Source: Sistotremastrum niveocremeum HHB9708 (taxonomy: Eukaryota; Basidiomycota; Agaricomycetes; Sistotremastrales; Sistotremastraceae). From it: DNA of 64,000 nucleotides. Below the pieces are notes generated by a model. It made no database searches. It saw only the letters and a list, made by a program, of their open reading frames with translations, and was not told the origin of the DNA. The stretch is from positions 706,066 to 770,065 of the forward strand of contig KV419404.1 in the NCBI GenBank assembly GCA_001630475.1, in the 5' to 3' direction. Shown piece after piece: positions 43,081 to 53,084 of this stretch (positions within the stretch are counted from its first letter, which is position 1; every line of letters begins with the position of its first letter). Made by a program: the position numbers and the translations under genes.

Positions 43081-45282
43081 ATGAGCGTCCTACATTTTGC
43101 TACACGTCAGATAAACTTGCAAGATATTGGCCAAGTCTGTCCACTTGTCGCTGCAGTCTTGGCTCCTTTTTCGACTTTGTTTGACATCCCAGCTCTAACT
43201 CAGGAGGTGCTTTCTCTCCACTTTGTCCGGGAAAAACTTTGACTTACGATGATATAGTGGTTCGCAAAAGATAATCAGCCATTTCCCGATGTTCATGCAA
43301 GTCTTGTTTTGTCCGCTGTTGGTCTTGCATTTAATGTAGTGGCCAATGGACTTTTGTGAGCGGATACCATGCAGTACGTCAACTGGGATATTGGAGCTCA
43401 TTTTGATCTAGGATTGTCCGTTTTTCTTCACGATATTATTTATGGAAAATCACCACTCGAGTATCACTGCTATGTTGGACCATAAAGGTAGGCGGCGTCC
43501 AAAAATGCTGAGCAGCAACTCAATTCCGAGCAGGTTATCGTTGCCTTGATAAATCTTTCCGTATTTGGGAGTCGTTCGAAACGTGGCGATGGTTTTACTT
43601 ACCTTGAGGCCTTCTGGTGCGCGTGAGTCGATATCGATCAGACCAACTCCAATCGCTCGGGACTCACTGGCGGCGGCGCTACACAGAGTCGTCTCGGTCA
43701 TCCTCAGTGGCTTCATCACAATAGCACTACTCATCCACTGGATTGTGGCATTCCACCCGTCACAGAAAGAAGAACGAGTTACTTCCTCCGAAGTCCGTAT
43801 CACAGGTCGACATTTCATGCTCCAGGTTACCTGGCTTGTCTCCGCCATTGGTCTCGGGGCTCTTATATTCTCTCGAATTGAAGATTGGCTATATTTCGAC
43901 GGCATATACTTTATGGTCGTGTCCAGTCTGACGGTTGGATTCGGCGATTTCGAACCCACAACGACCGCTGGAAGGATTATCCTGTTCCCATTTCTCTTTT
44001 TCCTGGTCGCTCAACTCGCAAATGCTATCGGCATGATCATTGGATTCTTCTCTGATAAATCCAAGGATGCACAGAGTAGACATCTGGCAGAGATGGAGAA
44101 ACAATATCATGAACGTCAGGACAAGCAAAACCCTACCCCTAATCTGGACGAAGAAATCAAGTTTCTAGACGACGTTGCCAAAATGGAAGAGACTAAACAA
44201 CAGAAGCGAGACATCGTCCGTTCTGTCACGTATTTTGTCACGTTCTGGCTTGTGGGAGCAGCTATCTTCTCGCAGCTCGAAGTAAGATGCATATAATGTC
44301 TTATTTTCGACGCTTACCGTGCTCACAGCAATGGACCTATGGAGACGGCCTTTACTTCTGCTACATATTCTTCTTGACTGTAAGTTTCCGGGAATGAACT
44401 TCGTAGCGGAGATCCTGAACAGCAAAAGGTTGGATACGGTGATTTCGCACCTCAATCAAGCGCTGGAAGAGGTCAGTACATTGCATTCAGCTCAACGTCG
44501 TACCTTTCTCACTATTTTTCCTTAAGTGGTATTTGTGTACGCCCCGAACTAAATTCTTGATTTTATGACTAACGCAACACAGGGTTTACTCACTAATCGC
44601 AGTCCCTGTCATGGCCTCGTTTGCTGTGCAGACGATTACCTCCACCCTCCAACTCGTCTCAAAGCGGCGTCTGGAGCATCGTCGACAAAAACACGATGAG
44701 GATTATGCAAAGAAAGACCTCGAGAAAGCCGCCAGACACGTCTTCCTTCCCCACGCCGAACTCGTCGCTCGCTCGCGTTCCAAAAGCCAAGACGATCAAG
44801 GCCCCAATCAGGATGACAATTCAGGGGAGAAAACCACAAATGAAATCCATGACGCCGAGAATGACATCGCGGAGCGTATCCTGCAAGCTGGTGTGCAGCT
44901 GGAAGGTCATGCTCGCAGACTACTTGTGGGACTGATGAACGCCGATGACGATAACAGTCAAAGAGTTGGCATGTTGCTCAAAGCGGACTGGAACGTGCAA
45001 AGAAGGGAAGTACTTTCCTTACTGGGACCTGACGCGGAAGAAGGCCTTGATCTCGATGGAGACGGGAAAGGAGATTTTAAGCCTGGGGCCGAAAGTGATC
45101 TGCGGAGAGGCGTACAGGGCCCGGAGCAGATCATCGCTGAGTTGAAAGGTTACCGAGAATCCTTCGCGACGCTGTTGGCGGCCGGAAGCACGTTGAAAAA
45201 ATTGGAAGGAAAGGAGAGGCTCATATTTGAGAGACGAAGAGAAATTGAACTAGCTGCCAGTACATCCAAGGACAGATCATGA
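43081..45282 (+). CDS. TOK1: Outward-rectifying two-pore potassium channel, TOK type
   Basis: TOK channels have eight membrane segments and two pore loops and are found in fungi. Exons read 43081-43206, 43258-43355, 43412-43487, 43534-43622, 43687-44281, 44329-44379, 44429-44471, 44527-44536 and 44583-45282. The first exons give APFSTLFDIPALTQE, LVLSAVGLAFNVVANGLL and TTRVSLLCWTIK, which supply the first four-segment half. FWCAVVSVILSGFITIAL follows. Pore 1 is SSLTVGFGDFEPTT and pore 2 is FFLTVGYGDFAPQSSAGR; both have intact selectivity filters. Exon 8 is a 10-base micro-exon, required because direct joining of exons 7 and 9 gives a stop. The C-terminal tail (about 220 residues) is charged and cytosolic. 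The start is the ATG of MSVLHFATRQ. Confidence 0.9.
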
Positions 45283-45461
45283 TTTTTTGTAGCAAAGCCA
45301 TTTTACTTTCCATGTCTAGGTAACCATTGTATTTTGTAGTTTTAGCTCCAGAACAAACGTGTCCACGCCATGCAGTATAGCTATTACATTATAAGTTGTT
45401 TTATTATATAGTACACGTACAATTGCCAGCAACGCACATGGAGATCATATCGACATATTAG

Positions 45462-47273
45462 CTAATTCCCTTTTCTAGGACGTTTGGTCCCTCTCTCGTT
45501 CTCTTCTCTCTGACCATTGGACGTGGGGGTCGTTGCGCTTTCAGCCGATTTTCCACCTTCGATGACGTTATGTACGACCTTCTCCCACATGGCGTCATTG
45601 ATTCCCTTCGCTTTCGCCAGTTGGTCTCTGAGGGTGGCGACCTGGGCTTCAAGTGCCAATACTTGAGTCTGTGAATGTTCAGAGGATGTGCTATCTCCCG
45701 GTGCCCGTGTGAAATAAGCGTGTTCTTCTTGAATCGCCTCGAAATCGTCCTCATCAAGATCGTCGGCATCCTATCAATGTTGCATGTCAGTGAAAAGGAG
45801 ATACGACTTGGATGTCTGATCTCACAGGTTCGGTGATAGGAAGCATAATCGAAACCGTGTGTCGTTCCCGCGCTTTGGCATCTCGCATTCGTTGGAAGTG
45901 GAGAACGGGCTTGAGAGGCAGAGGATCCCGAGAAAGGATACCTTCTTCGAGATTGATGTGACCCATGAGGTCTGGAGCTTTCATCATTGATGCCACGCGT
46001 GTTATGGGTTGCCCCTTATGATTCGAAATCGAACGGAGGAGCTGCTTCGAGAAGATATCATAGATATGGATTAAGCCGTTTTCGGTCCCAACAAAGAGGA
46101 GTTGTGCAGTGAGAGATATTGAGATGGTGGTTATGGGTTGCCTAGAAAAGCGACATCAGATCAAGGGCAGCTCCTGAAAATGATTGAAGCTACGCACCCC
46201 ACAGAAATCAATCGGGAGCTCGCGTCCTCTTCTTGAGCAATTTGAATCGATTCACCAACACCTTCACCGCCTACAGGCTCGAAGTTTCCACGTGAATATT
46301 TGTCCTTTCTCTGACGGTAGAGGTTGACTTGATGAATTGATCCATCTTGCGATGCACCGAAGAACAGACGCTCAGTTAGATCCATGGATATCGAAATGAT
46401 TGGTTTTGGGAAAACGAATGTGGTCAAGAGGGATTGTGTAGCGAGGTCCCACATCTGTAAAATATGGTCAACGAGCGGTTTTATATATGCAAACCGTGCG
46501 TCTGACCTTCACTGAACAATCTGCCGAAGAGGACAGGACGCGACATGTGGGGAAGGCACCCAGTCCAATAGCAATGTCCGTTACGGATAGTGTATGGTCT
46601 GTCATAGAGTAATAGGATGGCGGAATATCATTCTGAAGGTCATTATCCGTTAATCTAGTTGCACCACGTCAGACGACTGCACAATATTGAGAAAAGGGGG
46701 GTACCTAGCGATTTCCCAAGCGTTCAATCCTGAATCCTCACTTCCCGTTACGAGAACCACCCCATCCTGCGAGAACCGAGCCACATTGATCTTCCTATAA
46801 TGGGCCTCCCAAGCGTTGAAGAGTATTCCTGAGGAAATCTGGTCGCTATTAAAGATTATACATGACGTTAGGGTGGACTCACCTCCCACAGGTACATTCT
46901 TCCACTCGCGGTGCCACCTGCACAATATAGTCCTCTTGGATCAACAGCTAGGCAGCTAAGTTTTTCAGGAAGAACAATTTTGGAGACAGCTTGATCCTAG
47001 CTAGAATTCAGGACATGTATTTCAATGTAGGTTCATCCCTAAAATTACCTTTTGAAAAGAATAGACATTGAGAATCGATTTCTCAGCCTGGGCGGCCAAT
47101 ATGAACCCTCCCTCACGATTTGAGGTCTCCACAAAAGCCACGCATTGTTGACTAGCGCCGGTCTGTTTTAACGAGAAAATAGGAGTGCCAGTTGTAAAGT
47201 CGTTGAGGGATATCGAGCCCAGAGACGAGTTCTCTGAGGCGGGTCCGGAAGCACAAAATATGACTTCCTGCAT
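45462..47273 (-). CDS. IPI3: Ipi3 (WDR18 homologue), WD40 subunit of the Rix1 ribosome-assembly complex
   Basis: Ipi3 works with Rix1 and Ipi1 in the nucleus to mature the 60S subunit and helps license replication. Start MQEVIFCASGPASENSS. WD repeats are visible: GRMYLWE, then FNAWEAHYRKINVARFSQDG, VLVTGSEDSGLNAWEIA, CRVLSSSADCSVKMWDLATQ, and LLFVGTENGLIHIYDI. The block THVASMMKAPDL-like RVASMMKAPDLMGHINL is an Ipi3-type feature. The C-terminus is a short coiled coil, LEAQVATLRDQLAKAKGIND, and ends KRPRKGN. Seven or more exons. It is tandem with the 4EHP gene. Confidence 0.83.
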
Positions 47274-47556
47274 AGAAAAAAGTTACCGAATTCCGATCCG
47301 TGCGCCACAAAGCCTTCAGCTTTCGAATTTTATTTTTAGCTTGACTCAAGTGACAATCGGTCTGACTCGTGGTCACTCGGTGGTGGAGATGTAAGGAAGC
47401 TCAAAGTGCCCATCCACTGTAGTATGAATGTCTGAACCCAAGAAATTCTTGGATTATGAGAGTCGCTATCTCGACAAATGGGGTTCAATATAACTGGCAA
47501 GACAAGTTACTAGGAATGACGCTATATATGCGCAGCCTGTGCTAACATAATGATAA

Positions 47557-48600
47557 CTACCGGTCGGAGCCTCGGTCAATCGCAGAGTTCCTGAAACTGG
47601 AGCGATCTTGGAGAGAATCTGGGCCGACATAAGTACTGGCGAACAAAGCAAAGAGGCGTACGCACCGTTGTTGGATTTGTACTCCATGATAGTATTGGCA
47701 GGCAGGTTCAGGACGCGTCGCATAGTATCTCTGTGCATCAAGAAAGGTCAGAAAACGTTTAGTCTGACAACAAGACACGCACCTTATTCTGCCAGTGACC
47801 CTTTGGTCGGCTCCATTCCTATTCCACACGCTCACTATATCTTCGGAATGACGAACGCTGATAGTGCATCCGCAAATCTCAGGAGGATCGTTCTCGCCAC
47901 TCTCTGGATCCCCACAATCACTGAATTGATCCCCAATGACGGCTATGATGAGCTCTTCCCATAGCCTGTCCGCGACTCCTTTCTTCAGTCGGATGATCCA
48001 TTTGCCTCCAGAGATATTGAGTGGGTCTTCCCAGACTGGCCTTCGCACACCAGTGTGGAAGAGAAGGTAGTCTGTCGTGGGTTGGAGGGTAGAGGGTGGC
48101 TGGAGATGTGTCCATAGGGACCAATAGGATTCGATCTAGAGCACGAGATCGAGTCGGTACGCGAGCTGAGCGAAAGAAGATGGCGAGTGGACTGACCGAG
48201 CTGAAGCTGGAGATTTTCTTGATGCCTTCTTCATAATTGACGACTTTTGAGCCTGGGGGATGCGTCTGTCGGAACCAAAATACCCATCTGGAATAATAGA
48301 GTGGCGTGATCAGAGGGAAAAGTTTTGAAAGGCGTCGAGGGGTGTGGCCTGTACCCACGTGTTGCGAAGTGGATGGACGGTGGCTACACCGTTTGTAGAG
48401 CTACTAATGGACGATCTTTGCTCTGAGGGTATGGATATGGAGGAGGCAAAATGGCGAGAGGGGACGCGAGATCGAAGACCGTTGGATGAGGAGTTGGATG
48501 GACTGGGCGTTGAGGACGTTGTGTTACTTGGTGGATGCGAGTTGGGCGTTGTGGTTGGCAAGAAACGAGATTGAGAATGGTTGCTGAAATAAGCGGACAT
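47557..48600 (-). CDS. Class II eIF4E (4EHP/eIF4E2-like) cap-binding protein
   Basis: Class II eIF4E proteins bind the mRNA cap and often repress translation rather than start it. The start MSAYFSNHSQSRFLPTT leads a disordered Ser-rich extension. The core begins VHPLRNTW, then VFWFRQTHPPGSKVVNYEEG after an intron. Position Trp56 of human eIF4E is Tyr here (VVNYEE), which is the class II mark. IESYWSLWTHLQ, VRRPVWEDPLNISGGKWIIR and RLKKGVADRLWEELIIAVIG follow. The end matches 4EHP closely: IWNRNGADQRVTGRIR, DTMRRVLNLPANTIMEYKS, then DSLQDRSSFRN. Five or six exons. Confidence 0.88.
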
Positions 48601-48698
48601 TCGACGACGGGGTGAGGTGGATGCTACAGGCGACGAGGAGACAATGGAAGAAATAAGCGGGCGTCACACGCTGTTTCCCCACACTCTTGACTACAACC
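48601..48698. promoter_or_regulatory. 98-base bidirectional spacer between 4EHP and TMEM14
   Basis: The start codons of the two diverging genes are separated by only 98 bases, which must carry both promoters and leaders. Confidence 0.6.
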
Positions 48699-49215
48699 AT
48701 GGTGAGCATCCTCAACGTCGTCGAGCAGGGCTTTTTTGACGCTTGCTAGTCGGCTTATCCAGCATATGTTATGGGAGGGCTCTGTGTCGTTGGAGGTGAG
48801 TTTAGTAGCTGCTGGGTGTCGCGTGCCATGCTAAGAGACTCGATGTAGGAGTCACCGGGTTCGCCAGGACGAGATCCATTCCGTCTCTCGTGGCCGGAGT
48901 GAGGTGAGCTGGTTGTTCATGTTGTATATCTTGATGCTCAGTGAAGGCAGCGTCGGTCTTTTGTATCTCTGGAGTGCAGACACGATGCGCAAAGGTGCTC
49001 CGAATGGGGTTGAGGGTGCCCTAGGTGAGCGACTATTTCTTAATTTATTGGCGTCATTAACTGTTGCTCTAGGTGCCTCTGCTGTGCTCCTGCTCTCGTC
49101 CCTTCCCCGTGTCGCCAAAGGTCCCATCCCAGCAACGCTCGCTGTGACCTCAGCTGCTGCCGGTTTCTACTATTTCCGCTTGTACCGAAACCTGAAGCCT
49201 TCCAAGACGATCTAA
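48699..49215 (+). CDS. TMEM14 (UPF0136) family membrane protein
   Basis: TMEM14 proteins are small four-helix membrane proteins. Animal TMEM14C imports a heme precursor into mitochondria; the fungal role is unclear. The first coding exon is the ATG alone (48699-48701), followed by a 48-base intron. The next exons give SAYPAYVMGGLCVVGG, VTGFARTRSIPSLVAGVSVG, LLYLWSADTMRKGAPNGVEG and ASAVLLLSSLPRVAKGPIPA. The end is YYFRLYRNLKPSKTI. Reading through the first intron hits a stop, so the split after the ATG is needed. Five exons, about 105 residues. Confidence 0.88.
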
Positions 49216-49407
49216 CTTGTATATTCTCAAAATTTGTGTTGTATCTGGATAACTTGTATTTGCTGGAAATATATAACTAGTCTTTTCCCCCCTCGAACCT
49301 GTTGATGACGAGGCCGGCGTCGGCATCTTGCTCCGACTTTCGGCACGGATCGGAATCTTCAATTTTCAGCTCTTTCGCTCGTCGTCTTGCTCGTCATTCA
49401 GCAGTGA

Positions 49408-50420
49408 ATGAAAGAGCAAAAGACAGCAGAAAATGTCCTGGGCACTATAGGTTTTACATGTTCTGTTTCCTGATCTAGTCATAATCTGAAGCCCGTTCAA
49501 GGCACAATTCTCTGGTGCGGCCAGCTCATCCCACAGGCATGGAAGACCTGGCGCGAACATTCTGCTGAAGGCCTTTCTGCCTCTTTCATGTTCGGATCAC
49601 CTCTGTCAAAGTCTCGCGAAGCTCTGATTCATATCCAAGGCTACTCTGGGCTCTAGCAGCTATATTTCTTGGAGTCTATAATATTGTTCAAGACATTAAT
49701 ATTCCTCTTATCGTACAACCTCAAGCTTTCGGATTTCTGGCTGTGATTTGCTGGACACAAGTTAGTCTGTTGACCTTCTGTCCGTCTATATTACCTGATC
49801 TCTCGCCGCCAGTGTTTATACTATCAATCGAAGAAACCCTTTATCTTATGTCTAATAATATTAGTTGTATTCTCCCTCGGTGCAACTGGCTTCGAGGTCG
49901 GTATGACATTCGCCCTCCGGCATGCTCTCAAGGTCCATCCTGAGAGCGGAAATAGAGGGGTCCAGTTCTTTGGCATAATGTCTTCTGTGCTGGTCTCTCT
50001 CGGTCTTGTGTAATTGTCCTTCTCTCTTCACCCGGTTGTTGTTCCTAATTGTGTTGATCTCAGACCTCAGTATATTGAAATATGGAAGTTGAAGCAAGTC
50101 AAAGGCGTCAGCTATGCGTTCATGACAATAGACATCAGCGGCGCCGTCTTCTCGGTACTTTCGCTTGCATTCAAAGCCAAATGGGATGTTTTGGCGAGCG
50201 TGGTTTACAGTCTCGTTATCGTGAGTCTACTGGCTTGTTATCTATGCTTCCGACTGACCTTTCCACATAGTTACTAGACGGACTGGTTCTGATTGCCGCC
50301 TGTATTTTGAATCCGCGCGCTAGACGGATCCAAAGACAGGAGAAAGCTAGGCTGGATGCAGAGAAAGCGGAGGCAGCCTCCCACCCCTCTCCTTCATCTG
50401 GCTCCTTGAACCCTGCATGA
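49408..50420 (+). CDS. PQ-loop repeat membrane protein
   Basis: PQ-loop proteins have seven helices and include vacuolar amino acid exporters and the sugar SWEET family. Start MKEQKTAENVLGTI. A 51-base intron joins it to GTILWCGQLIPQAWKTWREH (first PQ motif) and SAEGLSASFM. Then LLWALAAIFLGVYNIVQDIN and GFLAVICWTQ follow. The second PQ motif is PQYIEIWKLKQVKGVSYAF. The last exon gives DGLVLIAACILNPRARRIQR and ends SGSLNPA. Six exons, about 270 residues. Which member (Ypq-like or another) cannot be said. Confidence 0.8.
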
Positions 50421-50826
50421 TATCAGGATATCAGGAACCTTGTCTGATGCATGATGCGGCATCTCCGGACCGTCCTTAATTAAAGGGATCTAAGAAGGCC
50501 TCTTGAAGATATTCCGCCAGTTCTTCTTGAAGACGCTATAGATTTACAATGCTGATCTTTAGAGATCTATATTGTATTAATGTTCTGTAGCAATATTAAC
50601 AGTTATTAATAGAGGGTGAAGATGGACTACTTGTAGATCTGCGCTATATTTGCATGATCTGGAGCGGAGACCGGCAGCCACTAGGACCGTTTGGAGCAGG
50701 ATCACGATCAGACTCCGACTCTTCGATTATTTTTCTCCTGAAAAATGCTTAAGAGCCTTTCGCCAGCTCCTGCTCGGATCCGGTCGACCTCCCCTCTCGT
50801 CCACTAGGCTCTCCTGCTCATCTCCA
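50421..50826. other. Spacer between PQ-loop and SLC35F genes
   Basis: This 406-base stretch holds a 3' flank and a promoter. An open frame continues upstream of the SLC35F start but without an in-frame ATG. No gene is seen. Confidence 0.5.
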
Positions 50827-52258
50827 ATGGCCGCTGTTCTGCCCATCGTCCAGCCTGCACTGCCAACAAGACAATCCGACTCCTCTATTCGCTCCGACTC
50901 CAAGAGCCTCTATGACCAGGATAACAGCCAGATCGAGCAGAGCGATCTGAAGAATGTCCGTCCCCCTATTGTGTTCAGCAGCCCGTCGGCATTCTTTGCT
51001 AGTTTGTGGGCCCGATTCGCCAGTCTCTGGACGAGGAGATTCGTGTTGAGTTTGATCGCTGGCCAAGTTGTATCGCTGTGTATCACCTGTACAAGTGTCA
51101 CGACCACGGAACTCTTGAACAGAGGATGGTCATTGCCTACTACCCAGACTTGGTTCCTGTGAGTATTGTCTCTTTGTGCGAAAGCCTAGACTAATTTTCG
51201 CCAGGTATTTCTCGCTGTTTGTTATATACACCCCGTACACTATGTATCAATGTACGTCACATCGTCTCCATACATCTTGGTAGTAATCACATCATCAACA
51301 GACGGAATGAAAGGCTGGGGCAAAATGGTCCTTCGAGACGGATGGAAATACGTCATCCTGGGTGCATGCGATGTCGAGGGCAACTTCCTTGTTGTGAAAG
51401 CATACCAGTACACCAACCTCCTCTCATGTATGCTCCTCGACGCATGGGCTATTCCCGTCTGCATACTCTTCAGCTGGCTGTACCTTCGTCCGAAGTACCA
51501 CTGGACTCAGCTCCTTGGTATCTTCGTCTGCATTGGTGGACTGGGGATGTTGGTTGCGAGCGATGAGTTGACGGATAAGGATTGGCCTGCTCTGTCAAAG
51601 GTCAAGGGTGATATCTTCATGCTTGTTGGAGCTACACTTTATGGATTCAGTAAGCCGACAGTCGTGTTCTGTGAAATTTTCTGACCATGATGTTCATAGC
51701 CAATGCCACGGAAGAGTTCTTCGTCCGTCGTTCACCCCTCTACGAAGTCGTCGGCCAGCTGGGCATGTGGGGCACGATCATCAACGGAATTCAAGCTGCT
51801 GGCCTCGAGCATCAAGCTATGCGTGAAGCAGTTTGGGATGGCGCCACTATTGGCCTCCTCGTTGCCTATACCGCTGCCATGATCATCCTTTACACCGTTG
51901 CTCCGTTACTATACCGCATGGCTTCATCTGCGTATTATAACATCTCTCTTCTGACATCCGACTTTTACGGCCTTCTGTTCGGATTGTTCCTCTACGTATG
52001 GTTCCTCACCTCGAAAAATGATGGTTCGCTGATTTTTTTCCATATAGCACTATCAACCTTTCTGGCTATACTTCCCTGCATTCGTCGTCGTCATTGCGGG
52101 TCTTGTCATCTATTTCTGGCATGCAACGCGTACGCTTCCCTCTCGCATTGCTTGAACGTCGCTGACATCTTTCTGCAGCCGAAGAGCAAGGAAAAGTTGA
52201 CCCGCAGGCTCCAAAGTACGTTCAGAAACGTGGAGAGGTTGATCGGGAACAGCAGTAG
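50827..52258 (+). CDS. SLC35F1/F2-type (DUF914) membrane transporter
   Basis: This is a drug/metabolite-transporter-superfamily protein with ten helices; the substrate is unknown. Start MAAVLPIVQPALPTRQ. The membrane part begins RFVLSLIAGQVVSLCITCTS. Family blocks follow: WKYVILGACDVEGNFLVVKA, YQYTNLLSCMLLDAWAIP, then TQLLGIFVCIGGLGMLVASD. KGDIFMLVGATLYGF joins NATEEFFVRRSPLYEVVGQL across an intron, and this pair is characteristic of SLC35F1/2. The end is FPAFVVVIAGLVIYFWHAT followed by a short charged tail, VDREQQ. Six exons. Confidence 0.87.
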
Positions 52259-52446
52259 AATATTATTTGGGCATTGGAAGATCTTCATTCATGTAAAACC
52301 GGATCTATATGAGTTATCCATCTTTGTTTGAGAGTAATAGTGAATCAAGGCTTCAATGAATTTTGGATCTCCAAGGGGTAATTGTGAGGAAAGAGTAGGT
52401 AGGGCTACGAGAACAATCCAAGACTTGCACTAAGTCTTGGTGGTCA

Positions 52447-52983
52447 TTATGAGGCTTTCTTGAGATTCCGGTGTAACTCTGGTTTGACAAGAACGACACG
52501 ATCGAGGAGCTTCTTCACGACTGCGTCTTTGTTGTTCTTATAGGACTCGGCAATTTGAGCGAGCTTTGCGTCTGTCTCCTTGTCTACCGCAGATTGTGTG
52601 TCTGAAGTATCATCGGCATGCTACAAGGTATTGGGAGGGCTTATCAGTGAGCGCAAAGCGTTCCAGGAGTTGTGAATGACGTACGCGACTCTCAAAGGTC
52701 TTGTATTCTGCGTCCTTGGCCTTTCGGTACTCCTCTATCTCCTTCTCAGCATCCGCCCGAGCATCTTTGAGTTTCTGTACTCTGTCTAAACGGATGTCAA
52801 GACCATAGCGCGAGCGAAGGAGCAGGAAGCATACATTGGCGAGCTTGCTGCACAGTCTTCGCAGCCTCTTTCTCGGCTTCAAGAAGTGTCTGAATTCCCT
52901 GTGATTGTTTTGACGACTGTATAGAAAGACCGAAATAAAAGACGATCAGCTTGACTCTCCAAGCCAGAAATAAGACTTACCAT
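52447..52983 (-). CDS. VMA10: V-type H+-ATPase subunit G
   Basis: Vma10 is part of the peripheral stalk that holds V1 to V0 on vacuoles. The first coding exon is the ATG alone (52981-52983), followed by a 64-base intron with consensus GTAAGT. Then SSKQSQGIQTLLEAEKEAAK, the conserved N-terminal helix, leads into TVQQARQYRVQKLKDARADA and EKEIEEYRKAKDAEYKTFES. The last exon gives ETDAKLAQIAESYKNNKDAV and ends RNLKKAS. About 118 residues, the normal size. Its start codon is 101 bases from that of PTA1. Confidence 0.92.
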
Positions 52984-53084
52984 GGTAGAGGATGGCTAAG
53001 GTTCGGCGGAGTCCGAAGTCTGTTCCTTTCCCTGCTGCCTTGGCGGAGACGTTCTTCAAAACATTCGACTGCGTATAATACAGG
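52984..53084. promoter_or_regulatory. 101-base bidirectional spacer between VMA10 and PTA1
   Basis: The diverging start codons are 101 bases apart. The region carries both promoters; no TATA box is obvious. Confidence 0.6.
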
